Assembly: GCF_007754155.1 (NCBI RefSeq)
Contig: NZ_CP037423.1
Span: forward strand, 3,100,001-3,164,000
DNA: 64,000 nucleotides
Source: Stieleria neptunia
Lineage (GTDB): Bacteria > Planctomycetota > Planctomycetia > Pirellulales > Pirellulaceae
Direction of reading: 5' to 3'
The notes below the pieces were generated by a model. It was not told the DNA's origin and ran no database searches. It was given only the letters and a program-made list of their open reading frames with translations. Position 1 is the stretch's first letter. Each line of letters opens with the position of its first letter. The translations under genes were made by a program, and so were the position numbers. This document shows positions 1 through 13,400 of this stretch, piece after piece.

Positions 1-1
1 C

Positions 2-1607
<1,606 letters not shown>

Positions 1608-1611
<4 letters not shown>

Positions 1612-1940
1612 GCGATTCCGATCACGACCGGCCGAGCGACACAGCGGAAGAGTTTCACAGTGATCTGGAACGCGACGTTTCGACGCGGGAACAACGAAAG
1701 TTAAGGGCGCGGGAGGAGGTCCACCGAACGATCTGGTTCGGCTTGGGGACGTTCGGCTTGGTCGGCTGGTCGGTCACGCTGCCCGCGCTCGCCGGGATCG
1801 CGACCGGGATTTGGATCGATCATCGGTTTCCGAGTCGGTTCTCGTGGACGTTGATGCTGCTGGTGTTGGGCGTCGCGTTGGGTTGTTTCAACGCGTGGCG
1901 TTGGGTTTCCCGCGAGAGTCAAAACGAATCAAGGCAATAA
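1608..1940 (+). CDS. atpQ: N-ATPase accessory membrane protein AtpQ (ATPase gene 1 type)
   Basis: Small membrane protein of 110 residues with a charged N-terminal half (about residues 1-40) and two hydrophobic helices, roughly 45-68 and 76-95. It belongs to the AtpI-like 'ATPase gene 1' family that marks N-ATPase operons. The segment GIWIDHRFPS between the helices and the WRWVSRE end are typical. By family it is thought to help ion supply or assembly of the Fo part. It overlaps atpC by four bases. A 39-base gap containing a short repeated phrase (aatcaaggcaataa) separates it from atpR. Confidence 0.82.
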
Positions 1941-1979
1941 ATCAAGGCAATAAAGCAAGGGATTGGGGGAGAGGCAATC

Positions 1980-2288
1980 ATGTTTGAATCCATCGAAATC
2001 ATCTTGGCCGCCGGCTTGGGCGCCATGCTTGCGGTCTTTTATTTCGGCGGCCTTTGGTGGACGCTCCGTTGCCTGTCGACATCGCAGCGACCGCTGGCGA
2101 TCTACTTTGCCAGCCTGACGACCCGGATGGTGATCGCGCTGCTGGTGTTCACCGGCTTTGCCGCCTACGGCGTTTGGCAGACGTTTGCGGCGTGTTTCTT
2201 AGGATTCCTGATCACGCGGATCGCGCTGCTGCGATTTTTGGGGCGGGAACCCAGCTTGGCGACCGCGGCCCAACGGAGCGGACCATGA
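1980..2288 (+). CDS. atpR: N-ATPase subunit AtpR
   Basis: Membrane protein of 102 residues with three predicted helices (about 5-25, 40-62 and 66-85). An arginine (TRMV) lies within the second helix and another (ITRIALLRFL) near the end of the third, as in the N-ATPase AtpR family. In other N-ATPases AtpR is thought to interact with the c-ring. An AGAGG-like ribosome site precedes the ATG. The stop TGA overlaps the atpB ATG by four bases. Confidence 0.85.
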   Translation: MFESIEIILAAGLGAMLAVFYFGGLWWTLRCLSTSQRPLAIYFASLTTRMVIALLVFTGFAAYGVWQTFAACFLGFLITRIALLRFLGREPSLATAAQRSGP

Positions 2289-3055
2289 GCGGAGTGCAGA
2301 TTTCGGTCGACCAATGGGTGCTTTGGCAATCCGAAGCCTGGCCGATGGTCAAGATCAACGCCACGATCACGTTCACGTGGGGCGTGATGGCTTTGTTGGC
2401 GATCGGATCGTGGTGGGTGACGCGTCGATTGTCCACCGACACGACAGTTCCCAAGTTCCAAAACGTGTTGGAAGTGGTCGTCGGTGGGATGCGAGACCAG
2501 ATTCGCGAGGTCAGCGGTCGCGATCCGGGCCAGTACCTGGCCTTTGTCGGCACGCTGTTTCTGTTCATCTGCGTCGCCAATCTGCTCAGTATCGTGCCCG
2601 GGTATCAACCGCCGACGGCATCGTTGTCGACGACCGCGGCGCTGGCGACGTGTGTGTTCATCGCCGTGCCGATCTATGGGATCGCGGTTCAGGGACCACG
2701 CGCCTACTTGCAACACTACCTTCGCCCGACCCCGTTGATGTTGCCCTTCAACATCATCGGCGAATTTTCCCGAACGCTCGCGTTGGCCGTTCGACTGTAC
2801 GGCAACATGATGAGCGGGACCGTGATCGCCGCGATCTTGATCGGGTTTGTTCCGTTGTTTGTCCCGATTTTGATGCAAGTGCTGGGGCTGCTGACGGGAT
2901 TGATCCAAGCGTACATCTTTGCGGTCTTGGCGATGGTCTACATCGCTTCGGCCACGACCGTTTATCGCCAGCGTGAGCCGACGTCGAAAGCGACAGACGC
3001 TGAAATGAACGAACATTCCCCAGGTTACCGAATTGCCGGAGAGCATCATGAATAG
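2285..3055 (+). CDS. atpB: N-ATPase subunit a
   Basis: Ion-channel subunit a of Fo, 256 residues, with about five to six membrane helices. The conserved stator arginine helix is visible as FSRTLALAVRLYGNMMSG, where the R of LAVRLYGN is the essential residue facing the c-ring. The ATG at 2285 is chosen because it overlaps the atpR stop. A longer open frame beginning at 2054 would run through atpR in another frame and is not credible. The stop overlaps the atpE start. Confidence 0.93.
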   Translation: MSGVQISVDQWVLWQSEAWPMVKINATITFTWGVMALLAIGSWWVTRRLSTDTTVPKFQNVLEVVVGGMRDQIREVSGRDPGQYLAFVGTLFLFICVANLLSIVPGYQPPTASLSTTAALATCVFIAVPIYGIAVQGPRAYLQHYLRPTPLMLPFNIIGEFSRTLALAVRLYGNMMSGTVIAAILIGFVPLFVPILMQVLGLLTGLIQAYIFAVLAMVYIASATTVYRQREPTSKATDAEMNEHSPGYRIAGEHHE

Positions 3056-3494
3056 TCATCGCGTCCCCGTTTTCTTGTTGGCGGCGATCCTGATCGTTGG
3101 GGTCGCCGGTGTCAGCCAGCCCGCCGCCCGGGCGCAAGACGACGCCGGCGGCGAGCAAGCGATCGGACTCGCTGGTGATGCAGCGTCACCCGCCCAATCC
3201 GCCGCTGCCGGCACAGGCCAGGGCGGCATCGACAACCTGGGGCTGATCGCCTTGGGGTCGATCGTCATCGCGGGTCTGACGATCGCCATCGGTTCCATCG
3301 GACCGGCGTTCGGCGAAGGCCGAGCGGTCGCCCAAGCCCTCAGCGCGATCGCTCAACAACCCGATTCGTCCAACACGATCACCCGTACCCTGTTCGTCGG
3401 TTTGGCCATGATCGAATCCACCGCGATCTATTGCTTTGTCGTCGCCATGATTCTGTTGTTCGCCAACCCGTTTTGGAACCATTTCACCCAGTAG
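3048..3494 (+). CDS. atpE: N-ATPase subunit c (Na+-type, with N-terminal leader)
   Basis: Rotor proteolipid of 148 residues, longer than the usual 70-90 because of an N-terminal hydrophobic leader (residues 5-22) and an Ala/Gly-rich linker. The two core helices run from about 64 to 140. Helix 1 has PAFGEG (P86, E90); helix 2 has IESTAIY (E123, S124, T125, Y128). E123 and E90 are 33 residues apart, the same spacing as E65 and Q32 in Ilyobacter subunit c. S124 and Y128 also match its Na+ ligands. The extra carboxylate at position 90 is typical of N-ATPases. The ATG at 3048 has a GGAGAG site just upstream; a TTG at 3033 is less likely. Confidence 0.92.
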   Translation: MNSHRVPVFLLAAILIVGVAGVSQPAARAQDDAGGEQAIGLAGDAASPAQSAAAGTGQGGIDNLGLIALGSIVIAGLTIAIGSIGPAFGEGRAVAQALSAIAQQPDSSNTITRTLFVGLAMIESTAIYCFVVAMILLFANPFWNHFTQ

Positions 3495-3500
3495 CCGGTC

Positions 3501-4262
3501 ATGACCATCGATTGGTTTACCTTTATCGCACAGATCATCAACTTCCTGATTCTGGTCGGGTTGTTGCGGTGGTTGTTGTACGGGCCGATCATCGCGGCGA
3601 TGAATCAGCGCGAAACGAAGATTTCCCGGCGCTGGAATGACGCCAATGAGAAACTGGCCGAAGCGAACGAGACCGTCGCCTCGTACCAGCAACAGATGGC
3701 CGAGTTCGAACAGCAACGCGAAGCCATGCTTCAAGACGCGCGGCGGGAATCGAACGAACACCGCGAGCGATTGACCAGGGAAGCGCGTGACGACGTTGAA
3801 CAGAAACGCAGCCAGTGGTTGGATGGATTGACGCGCGAGCAAGCCGAGTCGGCCGATGAGGTGCGTGAGTCATTCGGGGAGATGGCGATGCATTCGGCGC
3901 GTCACACGTTGATGGAATTGGCCGATGCAGACTTGGAGACACGCGTCGTCGAAAAGTTTATCCAGCGGATCAAGCAGATGGACGACGCACGTCGCGACGA
4001 GATCACGACGCTGCTGGCCGACGATGCGACGCAGGTTCGCATCCGCAGCGCGTTTGAATTGCCGGACGACGTCCGCGATCGGTTGTGCGCGGTCGTCCGC
4101 GAGACGCTCGGCTATCCAGGCGAGATTGCGTTTCAGCGATCGGCTGACTTGATTTGTGGCATTCAACTGGACGCCGGAGGCTACAGCATCCGGTGGAACG
4201 TGGACGACTTCGTACGGGGCATCAACGCAGATTTCGCCACGCGTTTGGGGAGGCACGGCTAG
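3501..4262 (+). CDS. atpF: N-ATPase subunit b (extended, delta-like C-terminus)
   Basis: Peripheral stalk subunit of 253 residues. There is one N-terminal membrane helix (residues 5-28, FTFIAQIINFLILVGLLRWL). A long charged helix rich in E, Q and R follows (about 35-160), then a globular C-terminal region of about 90 residues. N-ATPase operons lack atpH (delta), and the extended b subunit is thought to take over its role; no delta gene is present here either. The gene begins six bases after atpE. Confidence 0.9.
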   Translation: MTIDWFTFIAQIINFLILVGLLRWLLYGPIIAAMNQRETKISRRWNDANEKLAEANETVASYQQQMAEFEQQREAMLQDARRESNEHRERLTREARDDVEQKRSQWLDGLTREQAESADEVRESFGEMAMHSARHTLMELADADLETRVVEKFIQRIKQMDDARRDEITTLLADDATQVRIRSAFELPDDVRDRLCAVVRETLGYPGEIAFQRSADLICGIQLDAGGYSIRWNVDDFVRGINADFATRLGRHG

Positions 4263-4282
4263 ATGATGCGTGATTGCGCAGC

Positions 4283-4327
4283 AGTCACCCTCCTGGCAGG
4301 AGGGTCGAGCGAAGCGAGGGGAGGTCG
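4283..4327. repeat. Solitary copy of the purine-rich palindromic repeat
   Basis: The 118-base gap between atpF and atpA holds a hairpin-forming motif (gtcaccctcctggcaggagg followed by gtcgagcgaagcgagggg). The same motif begins each 114-base unit of the tandem array at 19511. This is therefore a dispersed family, inserted here inside an operon without separating the genes widely. Confidence 0.7.
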
Positions 4328-4380
4328 AACGGTGAATCTCGCCTAAGAACCAGACATTGATCAACACACCTGAGTAACCC

Positions 4381-5937
4381 ATGAACGACCACGCCCCCAC
4401 CGATGCCGCGACGACCGGGTTTCGTGATCTGATTCACGAGACGGCGACGTTGTTCAAGCAAGTGGTCACCGAGCGTGACGCGCGAGTCGATGCGTGTGAA
4501 ACGGGAACCGTGGTCGAAGTCAGCCGTGGGATCGCAACCGTGGACGGATTGCCGAATGTCCAATCCGACGAATTGCTGCGGTTTGCCGACAATCGATACG
4601 GTTTCGCATTCAATCTGGACCGTCATCGTGTCGGATGTGTGTTGTTGGATGAAGGCGAGTCGTTGCAGTCGGGGACCACGGTCCAGCGGACCGGCCGCGT
4701 GCTGGACACGCCGGTGGGCGCGGAGCTGCTCGGGCGAGTGATCGATCCGCTCGGCAGACCGTTGGATGGCGGCCATCGTCTGGCCGGGCTGAAGCGGATG
4801 CCGTGCGAACGCCCGGCCCCGGGAATCATGCGTCGTGCGGGCGTTTCGGTGCCCTTGCAGACGGGAATGAAAGTCGTCGACGGATTGATCCCGATCGGTC
4901 GTGGCCAACGCCAACTCGTTTTGGGCGACCGTCAGACGGGAAAGACGTCGATTGCGGTCGACACCATCATCAACCAACGCAACAGCGGCGTGATCTGTGT
5001 CTATTGCAGCATCGGGCAACGCAGCACGAACGTCGCGCGGGTCATCGCGACCCTGCGCGCCCATGACGCGATGGAACATTCGATTGTGGTGATCGGTGCC
5101 GATGACGCGCCGCCGGGTGTTCAGTTTATCGCCCCGTATGCCGCCACGACGATCGGCGAATTCTTCATGCACCAGGGCCGAGATGTGCTGATCGTTTATG
5201 ATGATCTGACTTCGCACGCCAGGGCCTATCGTCATGTCTCGTTGCTGCTGCGTCGTCCCCCGGGGCGTGAGGCGTTTCCCGGTGACATCTTTTTTGTGCA
5301 CTCGCGGCTGCTGGAACGATCGACACACCTGCGAGAAAAATTCGGCGGCGGATCGTTGACGGCGTTGCCGATCATCGAGACCGAGGCGCAGAACGTGTCC
5401 GGGTACATCCCGACCAATCTGATTTCGATCACCGACGGACAACTTTATCTGTCTCCGAAACTGTTTCACCTCGGCGTCCTGCCCGCGGTCGATGTGGGAC
5501 GATCGGTCTCGCGAGTCGGCGGAAAGACACAATTTCCGGCCTATCGGCGCGTGGCCGGCGACCTGCGACTGGCCTATTCGCAATTCGAGGAGTTGGAGAA
5601 ATTCGCCCGCTTTAGCAGCCAACTTGATGAAGACACCCGCGCCACACTGGACCGTGGATTGCGTGTCCGCGAAGTCCTCAAGCAAGCACGACACGAATTG
5701 CTGTCCGTTCCCCAGCAAATCGGATCGATGGTGGCACTGACATCCGGTGCGTTTGATTCGTTGCCGGTCGATCAGATCCGCCAAGCGGAACAGTGGATCC
5801 ACAGCACCCTGCAACAGGAATGCCCCGCGGTGTGCGAGCGAATCCTGGCCGGGAACAAGCTGGATGATCAAGATTTCCAGCGGCTCAAACGGTTCGTGCA
5901 TCGGGCGATTGCTGAAGCCGTCCAGGTTGGCCCATGA
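4381..5937 (+). CDS. atpA: N-ATPase subunit alpha
   Basis: Non-catalytic alpha subunit, 518 residues, full length for the family. It has the beta-barrel N-domain ([16 protein letters not shown] at about 42-57). The Walker A motif GDRQTGKT is at residues 182-189. A conserved VSRVGG segment near residue 377 carries the arginine finger that completes the catalytic site of beta. The ATG at 4381 is the first in frame after the repeat-containing spacer. The stop overlaps the atpG start by four bases. Confidence 0.96.
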   Translation: MNDHAPTDAATTGFRDLIHETATLFKQVVTERDARVDACETGTVVEVSRGIATVDGLPNVQSDELLRFADNRYGFAFNLDRHRVGCVLLDEGESLQSGTTVQRTGRVLDTPVGAELLGRVIDPLGRPLDGGHRLAGLKRMPCERPAPGIMRRAGVSVPLQTGMKVVDGLIPIGRGQRQLVLGDRQTGKTSIAVDTIINQRNSGVICVYCSIGQRSTNVARVIATLRAHDAMEHSIVVIGADDAPPGVQFIAPYAATTIGEFFMHQGRDVLIVYDDLTSHARAYRHVSLLLRRPPGREAFPGDIFFVHSRLLERSTHLREKFGGGSLTALPIIETEAQNVSGYIPTNLISITDGQLYLSPKLFHLGVLPAVDVGRSVSRVGGKTQFPAYRRVAGDLRLAYSQFEELEKFARFSSQLDEDTRATLDRGLRVREVLKQARHELLSVPQQIGSMVALTSGAFDSLPVDQIRQAEQWIHSTLQQECPAVCERILAGNKLDDQDFQRLKRFVHRAIAEAVQVGP

Positions 5938-6866
5938 ACACGCTGGAGCATTTGCGCGCGAAGATCGAAACGGCAACCGACATGCAATCGGTGGTCAAGA
6001 CGATGAAGACGCTGGCGGCCGTCAGTATTCGTCAATACGAGCGAGCCGCCGACGCGCTGGCGCAATACAACCAAACCGTCGAAATGGGGTTTCAGATCGT
6101 CTTGCGAGACACCGGGCACGGCGATCTGTTATTCGCCGCCGATGCCCACCGAGCGACTCGAACCGGCGCGATTGTGTTTGGAACCGATCAGGGCATGTGC
6201 GGTCAATTCAATGAACGCATTGCGACAACCGTGTTGGCCGCCCACGAACGATCCGTCGCCGATGAAAATCGGTCGCGGTCGCATTCCGGACAAGGTTCCG
6301 GGGCGTGGAAAGTGTTGGCGGTCGGCACGCGGGTGGAAGGGCATTTGAAGGAGATCGGGCTTGCTCCAGAGCGAACCCTCAGCATTCCGGCGTCCGTTTC
6401 CGAGATCACGCCGCTGGTCCAAGACCTTCTGTTGGCGGTCCAGCATTGGCGCGAGCAATCGGAGATCTCTCGTCTGCTGGTCTTCTACAACCGCCGGTCG
6501 GTGGGGGCGGCGAGTCTGCCGAACCAGTTGGTGTTGTTGCCGATCGGTGCCGAGCGATATCGGCGCTGGAGTCAGCAGCGTTGGCAATCGTCCTCCTTGC
6601 CGACCTTTACGATCGATCGCCGCCGGTTGCTTTCCTGCATCGTCCGCCAGTACCTGTTCGTTTCGCTCTACCGGTCGTGTGCCGAATCCCTCTCCAGCGA
6701 GAATGCCAGTCGCATCGCGGCCATGCAAGTGGCGGAAAGGAGTATCCAGGATCGGCTGGACGATTTGACCCGCGCGTTCAACCAGATTCGACAGACGGCG
6801 ATCACCGAAGAATTGCTGGACGTCGTCAGCGGTTTCGAAGCCCTCTCCGGTGGCGAAAATTTCTAG
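5934..6866 (+). CDS. atpG: N-ATPase subunit gamma
   Basis: Central stalk subunit of 310 residues. The N-terminal coiled helix begins [35 protein letters not shown], with the family-typical MKTLAAVSI segment. The C-terminal helix (about 262-305) includes [13 protein letters not shown] and [18 protein letters not shown], the classical gamma signature. It is the last gene of the operon and is followed 20 bases later by a terminator-like hairpin. Confidence 0.93.
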   Translation: MNTLEHLRAKIETATDMQSVVKTMKTLAAVSIRQYERAADALAQYNQTVEMGFQIVLRDTGHGDLLFAADAHRATRTGAIVFGTDQGMCGQFNERIATTVLAAHERSVADENRSRSHSGQGSGAWKVLAVGTRVEGHLKEIGLAPERTLSIPASVSEITPLVQDLLLAVQHWREQSEISRLLVFYNRRSVGAASLPNQLVLLPIGAERYRRWSQQRWQSSSLPTFTIDRRRLLSCIVRQYLFVSLYRSCAESLSSENASRIAAMQVAERSIQDRLDDLTRAFNQIRQTAITEELLDVVSGFEALSGGENF

Positions 6867-6885
6867 CCCGTTGTCAGCGAAATCG

Positions 6886-6906
6886 ACACCAAACGGGGTG
6901 TTTTTT
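6886..6906 (+). terminator. Rho-independent terminator after atpG
   Basis: The sequence ACACC-AAACGG-GGTGT followed by a run of Ts (tttttt) lies 20 bases after the atpG stop. The stem is only five base pairs but the T-tract is good. It fits the end of the ATPase operon. Confidence 0.6.
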
Positions 6907-6908
6907 GT

Positions 6909-7628
6909 TAGCAACAGGGCGCGAGCCCAATACCGCTAAATCGAGAAGGGAACATGAATCACCCTGGCTCCCCTCTCCCCCGATTCCTGGCGAGCCTAAG
7001 CGAGTCAGGAATCGGGGGAGAGGGGCTGGGGGTGAGGGGGATTTATACTGTGCGCCGTTGCTGGATTGTGGCAACGACACACTCTCGAACCCCGGTTGGA
7101 TCTGGAGACAGAGCAGAAATCAACGGTGTATCGCCCCATCGGACACTCACGTCGAAACTTTTCTCCGGTGCAACCACGATTTGCGCATCATCTGCTAAAC
7201 CGAGTTTTCGAATTCATTCGATCCGCCGCGCTGATCACGAACAAACCCGGTGATCTTGGGATTGCATCGTCGTTTCGTCATGCGGATTCCCCCTCACCCC
7301 CAAACAAGCCTCTCGTCGTCGCAACGTATTGGCATTTTAAAATCATGTGACGCCCACGATCAATCAGAATCAACGAAGTGGCTTGTTCGGGGGAGAGGGG
7401 AGCCATTTTGAGGTAAGTCGCTTTTCGATTTAGCAACAGGGCGCGAGCCCTCCGGTGGCATGGGGCGCAAGCCTGTGAGCCGAGATCAAGTGCTGGCGCG
7501 CGGAGTTTGCGATCGGGGCAGACTTGCCCGACCAGGGTCGGGCGCTACTATTCATTCGGCCACGCCCCGCTTCGGGGTCCCGGTGGTTCTCTTCTGATCC
7601 ATCGCCGCAATGCGACCGTGTTGCGGCA
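6909..7628. other. Repeat-rich intergenic region, no gene seen
   Basis: About 720 bases without a credible coding frame. The phrase tagcaacagggcgcgagccc occurs twice (near 6908 and 7431), and purine-rich phrases such as gggggagagggg recur at 7014 and 7391. The region probably also contains the promoter of the sigma factor gene. No clear -35/-10 pair could be assigned. Confidence 0.5.
6970..7025. repeat. Perfect 20-bp inverted repeat (hairpin)
   Basis: The left arm at 6970-6989 (pyrimidine-rich, ending GATTCCTG) is the exact reverse complement of the right arm at 7006-7025 (starting CAGGAATC). A 16-base loop separates them. It is too GC-rich and lacks a T-tract, so it resembles a REP-type mobile palindrome more than a terminator. 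Confidence 0.75.
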
Positions 7629-9197
<1,569 letters not shown>

Positions 9198-9217
9198 CAA
9201 GTGGCATCAGCCCCCAA

Positions 9218-9382
9218 GTGGCGTAAGCTTCCAGCTTGCGCTCCCCGAGCCGCAGGCTCGTCAACGGGATGGCCCGGAGGCTTCGCCTCCGAGCATGCGA
9301 GGCGGGAGCCTCGCGAGAAGTGCGTTCCCAGGCATGAGCCTGGAAACGAGTAGGTGGCGTAAGCTTCCAGCTTGCGCTCCCC
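9218..9382. repeat. Short palindromic repeats between sigma and CBS genes
   Basis: The phrase gtggcgtaagcttccagct followed by tgcgctcccc occurs at 9218-9246 and again at 9354-9382, with a third related copy at 20448. Its core AAGCTTCCAGCTT is an imperfect palindrome. Between the two copies lie more small palindromes (gcctccgag, aggcgggagcctcg, caggcatgagcctgg). These look like the REP-like 'caacagggcgcgag' class of planctomycete intergenic repeats. No gene is seen between 9198 and 9566. Confidence 0.65.
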
Positions 9383-9566
9383 CCGATTGCCCTTCGGCAA
9401 TCACGATGACCACCCCACATCGATTGGCACCCAACTTGCACCCACCGGTCACGCCGGCGCGGAGTCGATTCGGCCACTTCGTCGCCGGCCCTGTTCGACT
9501 TGTCTCGCAAGCGGAACGCACTTGAAGTTCGATTCGGCTGAAGCTGCCACGCACAGGGGAATCGCT

Positions 9567-10001
9567 ATGTCAGTGGGACGTATTTGCACACGCACGGTGG
9601 ATGTTGCGGCGCCGGATGAAAGCGCACAAGCCGCCGCGATTCGGATGAAAACACGCAACGTCGGAACGCTGATCGTTCTCGACCAAAATCAATGTCCGAT
9701 CGGAATCGTGACCGATCGCGACTTGACGATGTGCGTCGTCGCCAAGGGACTCGATCCGACGATGACGGAGTTGGAGATGGTGATGAGCAAGTTGCCCGAG
9801 AGCGTCACCGAAAACACGCCGATCGAGGCGGCGATCGGGATCATGCGTCGCGGCGCCCACCGTCGGCTTCCCGTGGTCGACGACGCCGGCCAGTTGATCG
9901 GGTTGGTCACGCTGGACGACGTGCTCAGTCTGCTCAGCGAGGAATTCGAAGAGATCGGCGAATTGGTTCGCCAGGAAGGCCCCACGTCCTCGACGGTCTG
10001 A
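9567..10001 (+). CDS. CBS-pair domain protein
   Basis: Protein of 144 residues made of two tandem CBS domains: residues ~8-62, with GTLIVLDQNQCPIGIVTDRD; and ~72-130, with RRLPVVDDAGQLIGLVTLDD. Stand-alone CBS pairs usually bind adenine nucleotides and act as regulatory modules. The ATG at 9567 is preceded by AGGGGAA at good spacing; the longer open frame from 9372 runs through repeats. The partner is unknown. Confidence 0.88.
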   Translation: MSVGRICTRTVDVAAPDESAQAAAIRMKTRNVGTLIVLDQNQCPIGIVTDRDLTMCVVAKGLDPTMTELEMVMSKLPESVTENTPIEAAIGIMRRGAHRRLPVVDDAGQLIGLVTLDDVLSLLSEEFEEIGELVRQEGPTSSTV

Positions 10002-10409
10002 GACGTAGGTGTCAACGGAGAGCGTCAGCGACCGAGTCTCCCGGAGGGATTTCAGCGAGTCTCCGGAGGTCAGCGTAGCGCCACCTCCGGGGCGCACGTC
10101 CCCAAAATTCCATCGCCCCCGTGACGGGGTCAGGCCAGCGATCACCCGTCGCCATCAGCCGGTTCCCGCCAGCGTCCGGGCGTACGGTTTGGTCGTCAGT
10201 TCCGTGCCGTCATGCCCTCATGTGTGCCACCAAGGCCCACTCCTTCAGAAACCCTTGCGTCGCGTCGATGCGGGGGGACCCCATTGTTCTCCAGGTTGGA
10301 CGATTGATCGGGTCCGTCACAAGTGTGCCCAGCCGCGCGCCTTTCTCGCGGCCCAACATTTGCTCTTTGGGCTCTTGTCCATTTTTAAGCATCAGCAGGA
10401 GCTTCCGAC
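10002..10409. other. Intergenic region upstream of nifJ
   Basis: About 400 bases without a convincing gene. It contains small palindromes such as ccccgtgacgggg near 10118. It probably holds the nifJ promoter; no confident promoter could be read. The last 15 bases carry the CAGGAG ribosome site of nifJ. Confidence 0.4.
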
Positions 10410-13400
10410 GTGCAAGACAAGTTCGCCACCCTGGACGGTAACGAAGCGGTTGCAAGAGTCGCCTACGCAACCAACGAAGTCATCGCCATCTATCCCATCA
10501 CGCCGGCGACGCCGATGGGAGAATTCGCCGACGGCTGGTCGGCAGCCGGTCTCCCCAATGCGTGGTCCACGATCCCACAAGTCGTTGAAATGCAAAGCGA
10601 GGGCGGTGCCGCCGGTGCCCTGCACGGTTCACTCCAAGCCGGCGCGCTGACGACCACCTTCACGGCATCGCAAGGTCTGTTGTTGATGCTGCCCAACATG
10701 TTCAAGATCGCCGGCGAGTTGACACCATCGGTGATCCATGTCGCCGCCCGCAGTCTTGCCACCCACGCCTTGTCGATCTTTGGCGATCACAGCGACGTGA
10801 TGGCCGCACGCACCACCGGATACGGATTGTTGGCCTCCTCTTCGGTCCAGGAAGCACACGACCTGGCGCTGGTCGCCCAAGCGGCCACGCTGCGCGCCCG
10901 CGTTCCGCTACTGCACTTCTTTGACGGTTTTCGAACCTCGCACGAAATCAACAAGATCCAGTTGATCGATCCGGCCACGATCGAGCAAATGATCGATATC
11001 GATCTGGTGCTGCAGCACCGCGAGCGGAGCCTGGATCCCGACCGGCCCGTGCTCCGCGGAACGGCACAAAACCCCGACGTCTTTTTCCAGGCTCGCGAAG
11101 CCGTCAATTCGTTCTATGACGCCATGCCGGGCATCCTGCAGGAGGAAATGGACCGATTCGCCGAGCTGACCGGCCGACACTACAAGCTGTTCGACTATGT
11201 CGGTGCTTCCGACGCCGAGCGGGTTTTGGTGATGATGGGTTCGGGATGCGGTGCGGCCGAAGAAGCGGTCAACGCGCTCAACCGCGACGGCGAAAAAGTC
11301 GGTCTGCTGAAAGTCCGAGCGTTCCGGCCCTTCGATGTGAATCGGTTCATCGACGCGTTGCCGGATTCGGTCAAGCAGATCGCGGTGCTCGATCGCACCA
11401 AGGAACCCGGGGCCGTCGGCGAACCCCTTTATCAAGATGTCGTCACGGCGGTCACCCAGACGTGGTGGAGTCGGTCGGTGCCGATCCCCCGAGTCATCGG
11501 CGGACGCTACGGGCTGTCCAGCAAAGAGTTCACTCCCGCGATGGCCATGGCGGTCGTGAGAGAATTGAACGCCGACGCGCCGAAGCAACACTTCACGATC
11601 GGAATTCACGACGATGTGACGTTACAAAGTCTGGCGTGGGACGAAGCGGATTACGACGAACCCGATCACGTCACCCGCGCCGTGTTCTACGGACTCGGCA
11701 GCGACGGCACCGTGGGCGCGAATAAAAACACCGTCAAGATCCTCGGCGAAAACACACCGCTGCACACGCAAGGCTACTTCGTCTACGATTCCAAAAAGGC
11801 CGGTGCGGTGACGGTTTCGCATTTGCGTTTCAGCCCCGAGCCGATCGAGTCGACGTACTTGATTCGTCAAGCCAACTTTGTCGCCTGCCATCAATTCAAT
11901 TTCTTGCAGCAACGCGACCTGTTAGAAATCGCGGCACCCGGCGCGACGTTCCTGTTGAATTGTCCCTACGATGCCGACGCTGTGTGGGATCATCTGCCGG
12001 ACGAAATCCAACGCCAGATCATCGCCAAGAACCTGCAGTTTTACGTCATCGATGCCGGCACGATCGCCCGAGAAAACGAGCTGGGCGGTCGGATCAACAC
12101 CGTCATGCAGACGTGCTTCTTTGCCCTCTCGGGCGTGCTGCCGATGGACGAGGCGATGAAACACATGCAAGAAGCGGTGCGCAAGACGTACGGCAAACGT
12201 GGTCCGGTCGTCGTCGATCGAAACCTCGCCGCGATCGCCGCCTCGACCGCATCGATCCAAAAAGTCACGGTGCCCGACACGTCGTCCAGCACGGTGCACT
12301 TGCTACCGCCGGTTCCGCTCGACTCGCCCGATTTCGTCCAGCGTGTTACCGGCATGATGATCGCCGGCAAGGGAGATCTGTTGCCGGTCAGCGCCCTGCC
12401 CGTCGACGGCACCTTCCCGACCGGAACCGCACAGTACGAAAAGCGAAACATTGCCGACCAGATCCCGATTTGGGATGCCGATCTGTGCATCGAATGCGGC
12501 CTCTGCGCGATGGTTTGCCCACACGCTGCGATTCGCACCAAACGTTTCGACGAAGCCCTGCTCGACCAGGCACCGGATGCGTTTCCCGTGCGGATCGCGG
12601 CCGGCGGCAACGGTTTGGCGGCGCTGACGATCCAGGTGGCTCCCGAGGACTGCACCGGTTGCGGCGTCTGCGTCGATGTCTGCCCGGCCAAGAGCAAGGA
12701 GGTCGTCAAACACAAGGCGATCGACATGCTGCCCAAGAGCGAACATCTGGATCGAGAACGCGAGCGATTCGGGTTCTTTGACCAGCTTCCCGATCCCGAT
12801 CGGACGACATTGAATACGACCAAGGTCAAGGACGCTCAGCTGATGTTGCCCCTGTTCGAGTACTCCGGTGCCTGCGGTGGATGCGGCGAGACCCCGTACT
12901 TGAAATTGTTGTCGCAGCTGTTCGGCGACCGGATGGTCGTCGCCAACGCGACCGGGTGCTCGTCCATTTACGGCGGCAACCTGCCCACCACGCCTTGGTC
13001 GACCAATGCCCAGGGACGCGGCCCCGCATGGTCCAATTCTCTCTTCGAAGACAACGCCGAATTCGGATTGGGGATGCGGTTGGGGCTGGACGGTAAACGT
13101 GAACGCGCCCGCGCCCTGCTCAGCCAACTGAGTGACCAAGTCGATGGCGGGCTGGCCAACGCCATCCTGGAGTCCAAACAACGCGGCGAAGCGGAGATCC
13201 AGGATCAACGCGATCGCATCGAGCAACTGAAACAGCGTCTGGAATCACTCGGTTCTGCACCCGCGTTGGAATTGTCGGCGATCGCCGATTCCCTGGTCGA
13301 GCGAAGTGTGTGGATCGTCGGGGGGGATGGTTGGGCCTACGACATCGGCTATGGCGGGCTGGACCACGTGCTCGCCACCGGGCGCAACGTCAACATCATC

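Noticed and set aside
2054..3055. Longer version of subunit a starting at 2054
   Set aside because: The extension runs through atpR in a different frame; ATG 2285 overlaps the atpR stop and matches the family start.
4285..5976. Minus-strand frame of 563 codons opposite atpA
   Set aside because: Antisense shadow of a well-conserved gene in GC-rich sequence. The same applies to other long antisense frames opposite the sigma factor and nifJ.
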